Of a DNA stretch of 64,000 nucleotides, positions 14,252 through 23,018 are shown piece after piece. The position numbers and the translations under genes were made by a program. Location of the stretch: the NCBI RefSeq assembly GCF_003312875.1, contig NZ_CP015163.1, positions 7,192,001 to 7,256,000 of the forward strand, in the 5' to 3' direction. The notes below the pieces were generated by a model. The model saw only the letters and a list, made by a program, of their open reading frames with translations. It was not told the DNA's origin and made no database searches. The DNA is from Amycolatopsis albispora. Its GTDB lineage: Bacteria > Actinomycetota > Actinomycetes > Mycobacteriales > Pseudonocardiaceae. Numbering within the stretch: position 1 is the stretch's first letter; each line of letters begins with the position of its first letter.

Positions 14252-17200
14252 ATGCGCGGATTGAGAAAACTCCGATCGGAAAGCCCACCGACACGCGGCC
14301 GGCTCGCCACCCGGCTGGGCGTGCTCGCCGTTTCGGCGGCGACCGCCTTCAGCGGCGGTGCCGTCGCCACCGCGGCCCAGCCCGACGAAGTCGGTGCCCA
14401 GCACGAAGAAGCCAGCGTGCTGGTCTTCTCGAAGACCGCCGGGTTCCGGCACGACTCGATCCCCGCCGGGATCGCCGCCATCCAGCAACTCGGCGCCGAC
14501 AACCACTTCACCGTGGAGGCCACCGAGGACGCCGGTGCGTTCACCGACACCAACCTGGCCCGCTTCGACGCGGTGGTCTGGTTGTCCACCACCGGTGACG
14601 TGCTCAACCCCGAGCAGCAGGGCGCCTTCGAGCGCTACATCAAGGCGGGCGGCGGTTACGCCGGCGTGCACGCCGCCTCGGACACCGAATACGACTGGCC
14701 GTTCTACGGCGACCTGGTCGGCGCGTACTTCAACTCGCACCCGCAGATCCAGCAGGCCACGGTCAACGTCGAGGACCGCCAGCATCCGTCCACTTCGGAG
14801 CTTCCGTACCAGTGGCCGCGGACCGACGAGTGGTACAACTACCGCGAGAACCCGCGCCAGGACGTGCATGTGCTCGCCTCGCTCGACGAGAAGAGCTACG
14901 ACCCCGGCAACGGCGCCATGGGCGACCACCCGATCGCCTGGTGCCACACCAATTCCGGCGGCCGCTCCTGGTACACCGGTGGCGGGCACACCATCGAGTC
15001 CTACAGCGAGCCGGAGTTCCTCAACCACCTCAAGGGCGGCATTCTCTACGCCGCCGGCCTGGCCGAGGGCGACTGCTCCACCGAGGACCCGGGCACCGGT
15101 GAGCCGGGCGACGCCGACTTCGACCAGATCACCCTGGCCAAGGGCGAGGAGAAAACCGGCGAGCCGATCGCGCTGGCCGTGCTGCCCAACCGCGACGTGA
15201 TCCACACTTCGCGTGACGGCCGCGTCTGGTACACGACCTCGGGCGCGACCACTTCGCTGGCCGCGCAGATCCCCGTCTACAACCACGACGAGGACGGCCT
15301 GCAGGGCGTCGCGATCGACCCCGACTTCGCCAACAACCGCTGGGTGTACCTCTACTACGCGCCGACGCTGAACACGCCGGCCGGGGACGCGCCGGAGAAC
15401 GGCACGGCCGCCGACTTCGAACCGTTCAAGGGCTACAACCAGCTGTCGCGGTTCAAGCTGAGCGAGGACAACACGCTCGACCTCGCCAGCGAGCAGCAGA
15501 TCCTGCAGGTGCCCGCGGAACGCGGCATCTGCTGCCACGCCGGTGGTGAGATCGACTTCGACGCCGCGGGCAACCTGCTGCTGTCCACCGGTGACGACTC
15601 GAACCCGTTCGCCTCGGACGGTTACACCCCGATCGACGAGCGCGACACGCGCAACCCGGTCTTCGACGCGCAGCGCACCTCGGGCAACACCAACGACCTG
15701 CGCGGCAAGCTGCTGCGCATCAAGGTCGGCGAGGACGGCAAGTACACCGTGCCGGAGGGCAACCTGTTCGCGCCGGGCACCGAGAAGACCCGGCCCGAGA
15801 TCTACGCGATGGGCTTCCGCAACCCGTTCCGGTTCGCCGTGGACAAGGAAACCGGCTGGGTCTACCTCGGCGACTACGGCCCCGACGCCGGTGCGGCCAA
15901 CCCCGCGCGCGGCCCGGGCGGCACCGTCGAGTTCAACCTGATCAAGGGGCCGGGCAACTACGGCTGGCCGTACTGCGTCGGCGACAACCAGCCGTTCATC
16001 GACTACGACTTCGCCACCGGCCAGTCGGGTCAGGCGTTCGACTGCGCGGCGCCGAAGAACACCAGCCCGCACAACACCGGCCTGGTCGACCTGCCGCCGG
16101 TGCAGCCCGCCTGGATTCCCTACGACGGCGGTTCGGTGCCCGAGTTCGGCACCGGCGGTGAGTCGCCGATGGGCGGCCCGACCTACCGGTTCGACCCGGC
16201 GCTGGAGAACACCACGAAGTTCCCCGAGTACTACGACGGCAAGAACTTCCTCTACGAGTGGGACCGCGGCTGGATCAAGGAAATCACCGTGGGCGCCAAT
16301 GGCGAACGCGGCGAGATCAAGCCGTTCTTCGACTCGATGGAGCTGGTCCGGCCGATGAACATCGAGTTCGGCCCGGACGGTTCGCTGTACGTGCTGGACT
16401 ACGGCACCGGTTACTTCGGTGGTTCCGCGGAGTCGGCGGTCTACCGGATCGACTACACCAAGGGCAACCGCACGCCCGAGGTGAAGGTGAGCGCGGACAA
16501 GACCTCCGGTCCCGCGCCGCTCACGGTGAACTTCGACCCGGCGGGCACCACCGACCCGGACGGCGGGGACCTGTCCTATGCGTGGGACTTCGACGGTGAC
16601 GGCACCATCGACTCCACCACGGCCGGACCGGTTTCGCACACCTACGACACCGCCGGGCAGTTCACCGCGAAGCTGTCGGTGACCGACCCGACCGGGCTGA
16701 CCGGGGCGGCGAGCGTGGTGGTCACCGCGGGCAACACCGCGCCGGTGGTCACGCTGGAGGCACCGGTGGACAGCGGTTTCTTCGGCTTCGGCGACAAGGT
16801 GCCGTTCAAGGTCACCGTCACCGACCCGGAGGACGGCCCGGTCGACTGCGCCAAGGTGAAGGTCGAGTACATCCTCGGCCACGACAACCACGGCCACCCG
16901 CTGAGCCAGGCCACCGGGTGTGAAGGCGTCATCGAAACCCCGGCCGACGAGGGCCACGGGCTCGACGCCGACATCTTCGGTGTGATCAACGCCAGCTACA
17001 CCGACAACGGTTCCGGTTCCGTGCCGCCGTTGACCGGTTCGGCGGAGAACGTTCTGCAGCCGAAGCTCAAGCAGGCCGAGTTCTTCACCGAGACCAACGG
17101 CACGCAGGTGGTCGCGGCGGCCGGGGCCAGCGGTGGCAAGCGCGTCGGCTACATCGACGCCGGCGACTGGATCCAGTTCACCCCGGTGAACCTGACCGGC

Positions 17201-18607
17201 GTCACCGGCATCGGCTACCGGGTCAGCTCCGGTGGCGCGGGCGGCACCATCGAGGTGCGCTCGGGCGCGGTGGACGGCCCGGTGGTCCAGACCGTGCAGG
17301 TGCCCAACACCGGCGGCTTCGACACCTACGTCGACCTGCCGCCCGCCCCGATCACCGATCCGGGTGGCACCAAGCCGCTGTTCCTGGTGTTCAGCGGAAC
17401 GGGCACCGGCGGGCTGTTCGACGTGGACGCGATCAACGTCCAGGGCCCGGGGGTCGCCGAGCCGGTGGTCACCGCGTGCGAGCCGACCACGCCGGAAGCG
17501 GGCTACACCACGCTGCTCGACGGCACCGAGGCGAGCATGGCGAACTGGAAGATGGCCGGTCCCGGCTCCTTCGAGCGGCAGGCCGACTGCAGCTGGAAGA
17601 CCGTCGGCGGCATGGGCCTGCTGTGGCACCAGGAGGAGTTCAACGCCTACAGCCTCAAGCTGGACTGGAAGCTGGCCGGTGACGACAACTCCGGCGTCTT
17701 CGTCGGCTTCCCCGACCCCGGCAACGACCCGTGGGTCGCGGTCAACCAGGGCCAGGAGATCCAGATCGACGCCACCGACGCCCCCGACCGCACCACCGGT
17801 GCGATCTACGGGTTCAAGGGCGCCGACATCGCCAAGCGGGACGCGGCGCTGAAGCCGCCCGGCGAGTGGAACTCCTACGAGCTGGTGCTGGCCGGGCAGA
17901 CGATCAAGGTCGTGCTGAACGGCGTGGTGATCAACGAGTACACCGAGACCGATCCGGCGCGTGATCTCTCGCAGGGCTTCATCGGCCTGCAGAACCACGG
18001 CAACGGTGACGACGTGTTCTTCCGGAACGTGCAGATCAAGGAGCTGGACGTGACCGCGCCGACGGTGGCGATCGGCGGGGCCGCGCAGGGCGGGGTCTAC
18101 GGCGACGCGACCGACCTGGTGCTCGAGCTGGACGCGCAGGACGAGGTCGGGGTCACCGAGCTGACCGCGACCCTGGACGGCGCGCCGGTGCGCGACGGCG
18201 ACCTGATCGCGCTGTACCGCCTGCCGCTGGGCTTCCACGACCTGGAGGTGTCCGCCGTGGACGCCGCCGGGAACCGGACCAGCCAGAAGGTGCAGTTCGT
18301 CACCATCACCTCGGGCCGGGACGTGCAGCAGCTGCTCGACCGGTTCCGGGCGACCAGCCGGCTGTCGCTGGCGGCCTACAACGAGCTGGGCAAGCAGCTC
18401 AAGAAGGCCAGGCAGGCGGAGGCGAACAACAACGACACCAAGGCGGTGGCCGAGTACCGCCGGTTCGCCGAGCTGGCGGCCGACCCGGCGCTGGTGAAGG
18501 ACGCCGAGGTCCGCGGCGTATTGGTTAGGGACGGTAACGAGTTGGCCCAGCGAATCGAATGGTCTATCGCGATCGCGCCTTCGGGTGGTTCCATCCGAAA
18601 GGTTTGA
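14252..18607 (+). CDS. Giant secreted ThuA / sugar dehydrogenase / PKD / CBM6 / 3-keto-disaccharide hydrolase protein
   Basis: The product has 1451 residues. A signal peptide (to about residue 47) is followed by these domains: ThuA-like (about 54-275), glucose/sorbosone-dehydrogenase-type beta-propeller (about 300-740), PKD (about 743-830), a linker, CBM6-like (about 939-1066), a DUF1080-type 3-keto-disaccharide hydrolase (about 1083-1265), an Ig-like stretch, and a C-terminal helical FIMAH-type region (about 1358-1440). No sortase or lipid anchor is visible. DUF1080 and ThuA proteins are linked to 3-keto-glycoside breakdown, so this looks like an extracellular multi-step enzyme on glycosides. 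ATG 14252 lies 16 bases after AAGGA; an in-frame GTG at 14237 is too close to that site. Confidence 0.88.
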   Translation: MRGLRKLRSESPPTRGRLATRLGVLAVSAATAFSGGAVATAAQPDEVGAQHEEASVLVFSKTAGFRHDSIPAGIAAIQQLGADNHFTVEATEDAGAFTDTNLARFDAVVWLSTTGDVLNPEQQGAFERYIKAGGGYAGVHAASDTEYDWPFYGDLVGAYFNSHPQIQQATVNVEDRQHPSTSELPYQWPRTDEWYNYRENPRQDVHVLASLDEKSYDPGNGAMGDHPIAWCHTNSGGRSWYTGGGHTIESYSEPEFLNHLKGGILYAAGLAEGDCSTEDPGTGEPGDADFDQITLAKGEEKTGEPIALAVLPNRDVIHTSRDGRVWYTTSGATTSLAAQIPVYNHDEDGLQGVAIDPDFANNRWVYLYYAPTLNTPAGDAPENGTAADFEPFKGYNQLSRFKLSEDNTLDLASEQQILQVPAERGICCHAGGEIDFDAAGNLLLSTGDDSNPFASDGYTPIDERDTRNPVFDAQRTSGNTNDLRGKLLRIKVGEDGKYTVPEGNLFAPGTEKTRPEIYAMGFRNPFRFAVDKETGWVYLGDYGPDAGAANPARGPGGTVEFNLIKGPGNYGWPYCVGDNQPFIDYDFATGQSGQAFDCAAPKNTSPHNTGLVDLPPVQPAWIPYDGGSVPEFGTGGESPMGGPTYRFDPALENTTKFPEYYDGKNFLYEWDRGWIKEITVGANGERGEIKPFFDSMELVRPMNIEFGPDGSLYVLDYGTGYFGGSAESAVYRIDYTKGNRTPEVKVSADKTSGPAPLTVNFDPAGTTDPDGGDLSYAWDFDGDGTIDSTTAGPVSHTYDTAGQFTAKLSVTDPTGLTGAASVVVTAGNTAPVVTLEAPVDSGFFGFGDKVPFKVTVTDPEDGPVDCAKVKVEYILGHDNHGHPLSQATGCEGVIETPADEGHGLDADIFGVINASYTDNGSGSVPPLTGSAENVLQPKLKQAEFFTETNGTQVVAAAGASGGKRVGYIDAGDWIQFTPVNLTGVTGIGYRVSSGGAGGTIEVRSGAVDGPVVQTVQVPNTGGFDTYVDLPPAPITDPGGTKPLFLVFSGTGTGGLFDVDAINVQGPGVAEPVVTACEPTTPEAGYTTLLDGTEASMANWKMAGPGSFERQADCSWKTVGGMGLLWHQEEFNAYSLKLDWKLAGDDNSGVFVGFPDPGNDPWVAVNQGQEIQIDATDAPDRTTGAIYGFKGADIAKRDAALKPPGEWNSYELVLAGQTIKVVLNGVVINEYTETDPARDLSQGFIGLQNHGNGDDVFFRNVQIKELDVTAPTVAIGGAAQGGVYGDATDLVLELDAQDEVGVTELTATLDGAPVRDGDLIALYRLPLGFHDLEVSAVDAAGNRTSQKVQFVTITSGRDVQQLLDRFRATSRLSLAAYNELGKQLKKARQAEANNNDTKAVAEYRRFAELAADPALVKDAEVRGVLVRDGNELAQRIEWSIAIAPSGGSIRKV

Positions 18608-18704
18608 CCACTCAGGGCCAACCCTGATCAGGCCGGTGTGGGTGGCGCGCCGATCGGTCGTCACCCACATCGGGCCGTCGTCTTTCGTGGAGAGGTGTTC
18701 TGTG

Positions 18705-19865
18705 ATGTCCGAGCGAGCTATGCGCACCGGCCTGTGGCTGGTGGGGGCGAGAGGATCGGTAGCGACCACGGCCGCGGTGGGGCTGCTGGCGTTGCGCGCC
18801 GGGGTCGCCGGGCCGACCGGTTGCGTCAGCGAGCTGCCCGCCTTCGCTTCGGTGCCGCTCCCCGCGTGGGACGACATCGTGCTCGGGGGCCACGACATCG
18901 TGCACACCCCGCTGGAGAAGCGAGCCGACCAGCTGGCCGACGCCGGCGTGTTCAGCCACGCCGTGCTCTCCGCCGTCCGGCCGGGCCTCACCTCCGTCGA
19001 CGCCGAAATCCGCGACGGCTACCACCCCGCCACCCACACCGGCTCGCAAGCTTCTGCGGGCAAAAGACTGTCGGAAGACATCCGATCGTTTGCTACCAGG
19101 CACAACTTGGAACGCGTGGTGGTCGTCAACGTCTCCTCGACCGAGGCACCCACCCCCGAACTCCCCGAGCACGCCGACCTCGGCCTGCTCGAAGCCGCAC
19201 TCGAAGACCCGGCACGCGCGGTCCTGCCGCCCAGCTCCTTGATGGCCTATGCCGCCCTGCGCGCCGGGAGCCCCTACGTCGAGTTCACGCCTTCTGCGGG
19301 CATAAGCATGTCGGCCCTCCGCGGCCTGGCCGCTGACCTGGGGCTTCCGTACGCGGGCAGCGACGGCAAGACCGGCGAGACCCTGCTGCGGACCGTGCTC
19401 GCCCCGATGTTCACCTCGCGCGCGCTGCGCGTCCGGTCGTGGTCCGGAACCAACCTGCTCGGCGGCGGCGACGGGGAAACCCTCGGCGACCCGACCAAGG
19501 TCAACAGCAAGCTGGAGTCGAAGGGCCGCGGCCTGGCGGCGCTGCTCGGCGAGGAGGTCACCGCGCCGCTGCACATCGACAACGTGCCGGACCTCGGCGA
19601 GACCAAGACCGCGTGGGACAACGTGTCCTTCGAGGGCTTCCTCGGCGCGCGCATGAACCTGCAGTTCACCTGGACCGGCTACGACTCGGCGCTGGCCGCG
19701 CCGCTGGTGCTGGACCTCGCCCGGTTCACCGCGGCCGCGCACGCCGCCGGGCAGTCGGGCCCGCTGAGCGCGCTGGGCTTCTTCTTCAAGGACCCGATGG
19801 GCAGCGACGAGCACCGGTTCGCCGAGCAGACCCGCCTCCTGCACGAGTGGGCGGGCACCCTGTGA
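18705..19865 (+). CDS. Inositol-3-phosphate synthase-like protein of an ebo-like cluster
   Basis: The 386-residue product has an NAD-binding Gly motif (GARGSVATTAAVG) near the N-terminus. It also has the hallmark segments of inositol-phosphate synthases: GSDGKTGETLLRTVLAPMF, RVRSWSGTNLLGGGDG and the C-terminal FFFKDPMG. The classical enzyme converts glucose 6-phosphate to 1D-myo-inositol 3-phosphate. This copy may act on another sugar phosphate, since it sits in a secondary-metabolism-like cluster. ATG 18705 follows GGAGAGG by 9 bases. The stop overlaps the prenyltransferase start (GTGA at 19862). Two dispersed palindromes lie in the gene. Confidence 0.88.
   Translation: MSERAMRTGLWLVGARGSVATTAAVGLLALRAGVAGPTGCVSELPAFASVPLPAWDDIVLGGHDIVHTPLEKRADQLADAGVFSHAVLSAVRPGLTSVDAEIRDGYHPATHTGSQASAGKRLSEDIRSFATRHNLERVVVVNVSSTEAPTPELPEHADLGLLEAALEDPARAVLPPSSLMAYAALRAGSPYVEFTPSAGISMSALRGLAADLGLPYAGSDGKTGETLLRTVLAPMFTSRALRVRSWSGTNLLGGGDGETLGDPTKVNSKLESKGRGLAALLGEEVTAPLHIDNVPDLGETKTAWDNVSFEGFLGARMNLQFTWTGYDSALAAPLVLDLARFTAAAHAAGQSGPLSALGFFFKDPMGSDEHRFAEQTRLLHEWAGTL
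19050..19067. repeat. Dispersed palindrome copy in the inositol-phosphate synthase-like gene
   Basis: GCTTCTGCGGGCAAAAGA, read as Ala-Ser-Ala-Gly-Lys-Arg. Confidence 0.75.
19290..19307. repeat. Dispersed palindrome copy in the inositol-phosphate synthase-like gene
   Basis: CCTTCTGCGGGCATAAGC, read as Pro-Ser-Ala-Gly-Ile-Ser, on a probable conserved loop. Confidence 0.6.
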
Positions 19866-20719
19866 GCCGGATCCGCACCCTCGCCGAACTGGTCCGGGCC
19901 CCCGCCGCCCTCACCGTCCTCGGCGACACGGTGGCCGGAGCTTCTGCGGGGAAAAGCCGGTTGCGGGGGCGGAAGTTGTTGCTGCCCTTGGCATCCGCGT
20001 CCTTCTACTGGGCGGGGATGGCGCTGAACGACTGGGCGGATCGCGAACTCGACGCGGTCGAGCGGCCCGAGCGCCCCATCCCGTCCGGCCGGATCTCCGC
20101 CAACGAGGCGCTGGCCACCGGCGGCGCGCTGACCGTCGCCGGGCTGGGCCTTGCCGCGCTCGGCGGCGGCAAGCAGGCGCTCAAGGTCGCCGTGCCGCTC
20201 GCCGGCGCGGTCTGGGCCTACGACACCGTGCTCAAGCCGACCCCGGCTGGCCCGCTCGGCATGGCGGTCTGCCGCGCGCTCGACGTCCTGCTCGGCGCGG
20301 GCGGCAACACCCGCGCGGCGGCCCCGGCGGCCGCGGCGATCGGCGTGCACACGCTCGGCGTCACCGCGCTGTCCACCGGCGAGGTCCACGGCGCTTCGCC
20401 GAACACCGCCAAAGCGGCACTGGCCACCAGCAGCGCGGCCACCGCGCTCGCGGTCAGCGGGCCCGCGCACAGCGGCTGGCACCGGCTCGCCTCGCTCACC
20501 GCGGGCTCCGGGTACGCCGGGTTCGTCGGCCGCGCGCAGGCCGAGGCGGTTTCCGACCCGTCCGCGAAAGTTGTGCGCAACGCCACCAAAACCGGCATCC
20601 ACGGCATGGTCCCGCTGCAGGCCGCCATCGCCGCGCGCGGCTCGATCGTGGGCGCCGCGCTCGTCGCCTCGGTGCTGCCGATCGCGCGCAAGCTGTCGAA
20701 GAAGGTGAGCCCCACATGA
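19862..20719 (+). CDS. eboC: UbiA-like prenyltransferase (EboC / SCO3242 family)
   Basis: A 285-residue membrane protein with about eight hydrophobic segments. The first UbiA Asp-rich motif is clear as NDWADRELD. A second, degenerate region lies near CRALDVLLG. UbiA enzymes transfer a prenyl chain from an isoprenyl diphosphate to an acceptor at the membrane; the acceptor is unknown here. EboC proteins occur with EboA, EboB and EboE in the ebo clusters of cyanobacteria, algal symbionts and actinobacteria. GTG 19862 overlaps the previous stop, and the 3' end overlaps the next start (ATGA at 20716). One palindrome copy falls between the first two segments. Confidence 0.85.
   Translation: MSRIRTLAELVRAPAALTVLGDTVAGASAGKSRLRGRKLLLPLASASFYWAGMALNDWADRELDAVERPERPIPSGRISANEALATGGALTVAGLGLAALGGGKQALKVAVPLAGAVWAYDTVLKPTPAGPLGMAVCRALDVLLGAGGNTRAAAPAAAAIGVHTLGVTALSTGEVHGASPNTAKAALATSSAATALAVSGPAHSGWHRLASLTAGSGYAGFVGRAQAEAVSDPSAKVVRNATKTGIHGMVPLQAAIAARGSIVGAALVASVLPIARKLSKKVSPT
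19940..19957. repeat. Dispersed palindrome copy in eboC
   Basis: GCTTCTGCGGGGAAAAGC, read as Ala-Ser-Ala-Gly-Lys-Ser. Confidence 0.75.
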
Positions 20720-22155
20720 CCTTCTCGCTCGGATACGGCACGAACGGCTTCGCCAACCACCGGCTGCTCGACGCGCTCGCCGTGATCGCCGACCTCGGGT
20801 ACACGGGCGTCGCGCTCACGCTGGACCACGACCACCTCAACCCGTACGCCGACGACCTGCCGAAGCAGCTCGACCGCGTGGCCGCGCGGCTGTCCTCGCT
20901 CGGCCTGAACCGGGTGGTGATCGAGACCGGCGCGCGCTACCTGCTCGACCCGTGGCGCAAGCACCACCCGACGCTGCTCTCGGACGACCCGGCGCCGCGG
21001 CTGGGCTTCCTGGAGAAGGCGATGCGGATCGCGGCCGAGCTGAACGCGGACTGCGTCTCCTTCTGGTCAGGCGTCAAACCAAAAGAGCTGGACGATGCCA
21101 CCGCCGCCTCCCGCCTGCGTGAAGGCCTCCAGAACCTGCTTTTGCCCGCAGAAGCTTTGGGGGTCCGGGTGGGCATGGAGCCGGAGCCCGGGCACTTCGT
21201 GCAGCACCTGCGGCAGGTGCTGGATCTGCGCGAGCAACTCGGCAACCACGAGCTGTTCGGGGTCACGCTCGACGTCGGCCACTGCGTCGCGGTCGAACCG
21301 GTCGACGCCGCCGAGTGCGTGCGCCAGGCCGGTCCGCTGCTGTTCAACGTGCAGCTCGACGACATGCTCCCCAAGGTCCACGAGCACCTCGAGTTCGGCG
21401 AAGGGCAGCTCGACCTGCCCGCGACGCTCGCCGCGCTCGACGAGATCGGCTACGAGGGACTGGCCGCGGTCGAACTCCCGCGGCACAGCCACGCCGCCCC
21501 CGAGGTCGCCGCGCGGGCCTTCCGCGCGCTGAACCTTGCTTTGCCCGCGAAAGCCGAACACCCCTGGGTCGCCGACGCGCTGGTCAAGATCCGGGAGAAG
21601 CCCGCCGCGATCGGCACGCTGTTCCCGGCCGCGGGCCGCGGGGTCGGCCGTACCCCGGTCGACGCCGACACCGATCCGCAGGGTCTCGTCCACGGCACCC
21701 TCGATGACCAGGCCCGCGTCCGTCTGGTCACCGAGCTGAACCTGCTTTTGCCCGCAGAAGCATGTGCGGCCGAGCTGGCGGAGTTGTACCGGTACGGCGA
21801 CGACGCCGAGCGCCGCGGGGTGCTGCGTGGGCTGAACGCGCTGGACCACCCCGATGACAACGTCGTCGGCACCGGGCTCCAGCTGGTCGCCGACGCCCTG
21901 CGCACCAACGACACCCGGCTGGTCGCGGCTGCCATGGGCGCGTTCGCCGGCCGTCACCTCGACGCCCACTCGTGGCGCCACGGGGTACTGAAATGCCTGT
22001 TCACCGGGGTTCCCCTGGCGGCGGTCGCGGAGCTGGACCGCCGGATCGACGATGAGCTGCGCCGCATGGTCTCGGACTACGCGGCGGAGCGGAGCGCGGC
22101 GGGCCGCGAAGTGCCCGCGGACGCGCTCGCCATCTTGGAAAGGGGAGAGCACTGA
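20716..22155 (+). CDS. eboA: TIM-barrel sugar isomerase-like domain fused to an EboA domain
   Basis: The 479-residue protein has a xylose-isomerase/AP-endonuclease-2 type TIM barrel in residues 1-275. Typical metal-site segments are visible (GMEPEPGHF, VTLDVGHCVA, FNVQLDDM, AAVELPRHSH). Residues about 280-479 are helical and match the EboA domain, with GLNALDHPDDNVVGTGLQLV and SWRHGVLKCLF. In many ebo clusters EboA is a separate protein, so the fusion ties the two activities together. Three dispersed palindromes lie in the gene, two flanking the domain junction, each adding a Leu-Leu-Pro-Ala-Glu or similar peptide. The stop overlaps the eboB start as TGATG. Confidence 0.83.
   Translation: MTFSLGYGTNGFANHRLLDALAVIADLGYTGVALTLDHDHLNPYADDLPKQLDRVAARLSSLGLNRVVIETGARYLLDPWRKHHPTLLSDDPAPRLGFLEKAMRIAAELNADCVSFWSGVKPKELDDATAASRLREGLQNLLLPAEALGVRVGMEPEPGHFVQHLRQVLDLREQLGNHELFGVTLDVGHCVAVEPVDAAECVRQAGPLLFNVQLDDMLPKVHEHLEFGEGQLDLPATLAALDEIGYEGLAAVELPRHSHAAPEVAARAFRALNLALPAKAEHPWVADALVKIREKPAAIGTLFPAAGRGVGRTPVDADTDPQGLVHGTLDDQARVRLVTELNLLLPAEACAAELAELYRYGDDAERRGVLRGLNALDHPDDNVVGTGLQLVADALRTNDTRLVAAAMGAFAGRHLDAHSWRHGVLKCLFTGVPLAAVAELDRRIDDELRRMVSDYAAERSAAGREVPADALAILERGEH
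21138..21155. repeat. Dispersed palindrome copy in the isomerase domain
   Basis: GCTTTTGCCCGCAGAAGC, read as Leu-Leu-Pro-Ala-Glu-Ala. Confidence 0.8.
21538..21554. repeat. Dispersed palindrome copy at the isomerase-EboA junction
   Basis: GCTTTGCCCGCGAAAGC, one T shorter than the consensus, read as Leu-Pro-Ala-Lys-Ala. Confidence 0.6.
21744..21761. repeat. Dispersed palindrome copy in the EboA domain
   Basis: GCTTTTGCCCGCAGAAGC, read as Leu-Leu-Pro-Ala-Glu-Ala. Confidence 0.8.
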
Positions 22156-23018
22156 TGCGGATTTTCGACCCGCACATCCACATGACCTCGCGCACCACCG
22201 ACGACTACGAAGCGATGTACGCCGCCGGGGTCCGCGCGCTGGTCGAGCCCGCCTTCTGGCTCGGGCAGCCGCGCACCAGCGTCGGCTCGTTCACCGACTA
22301 CTTCGACTCGCTGATCGGCTGGGAGCGGTTCCGCGCCGCGCAGTTCGGCATCCGCCACCACTGCACCATCGCGCTGAACCCCAAGGAGGCCAACGACCCC
22401 CGCTGCCGCGAGGTGCTCGACGTGCTGCCGCGGTACCTGGCCAAGGACGGGGTGGTCGCGGTCGGCGAGGTCGGCTACGACTCGATGACCCCGGAAGAGG
22501 ACGACGTGTTCGCGCGCCAGCTCGAGCTGGCCAAGGAGCACGAGCTGCCGGTCATGGTGCACACCCCGCACCGCGACAAGCTCGAGGGCACCAAGCGCAC
22601 GCTGGCCGTGGTGCGCGAGTCCGGCATCCCGATGGAGCACGTGCTGGTGGACCACCTCAACGAGGTGACCGTGGGCGTCGTGGCCGAGTCCGGCGCGTGG
22701 ATGGGCTTCTCCATCTATCCCGACACCAAGATGGACGAGCACCGGATGGTGGCGATCCTGCGGGAGTACGGCCTGGAGCGCAAGATCGTCAACTCGGCCG
22801 CCGACTGGGGCCGCTCGGACCCGCTGAAGACGCTCAAGACCGGCCAGGCGATGCTCGCCGACGGGTACGAGGAGTCCCATGTGGACACCGTGCTGTGGCA
22901 GAACCCGGTCGACTTCTACGCGCAGAGCGGCAGGCTGACCCTGGACCCGCTGCCGGGGTTCAGCGGCGAGGCGAGCGAGTTCCAGGGCAACTCGGTGCTC
23001 CGGGGTGGCCGCAAGTGA
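22155..23018 (+). CDS. eboB: TatD-family metal-dependent hydrolase (EboB)
   Basis: A 287-residue amidohydrolase-fold protein. It begins with DPHIHMTS, the His-x-His metal motif, and carries a Glu in VAVGEVGYD, a His in VMVHTPHRD and a His in VLVDHLNE, matching the TatD/PHP-like metal centre order. The C-terminal NSAADWGRSDPLKT supplies the final Asp. TatD relatives are nucleases or hydrolases, but EboB-type members have no established substrate. It is coupled at both ends: TGATG with the fused eboA gene and GTGA with eboE. The product has no signal peptide and is cytoplasmic. Confidence 0.87.
   Translation: MRIFDPHIHMTSRTTDDYEAMYAAGVRALVEPAFWLGQPRTSVGSFTDYFDSLIGWERFRAAQFGIRHHCTIALNPKEANDPRCREVLDVLPRYLAKDGVVAVGEVGYDSMTPEEDDVFARQLELAKEHELPVMVHTPHRDKLEGTKRTLAVVRESGIPMEHVLVDHLNEVTVGVVAESGAWMGFSIYPDTKMDEHRMVAILREYGLERKIVNSAADWGRSDPLKTLKTGQAMLADGYEESHVDTVLWQNPVDFYAQSGRLTLDPLPGFSGEASEFQGNSVLRGGRK

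Noticed and set aside
14216..18991. A 1591-codon open frame on the minus strand
   Set aside because: It is antisense to the ThuA giant and part of the inositol-phosphate synthase gene. Its His/Arg/Val/Gly-rich composition is what the complement of GC-rich codons gives, while the plus strand has clear domains.
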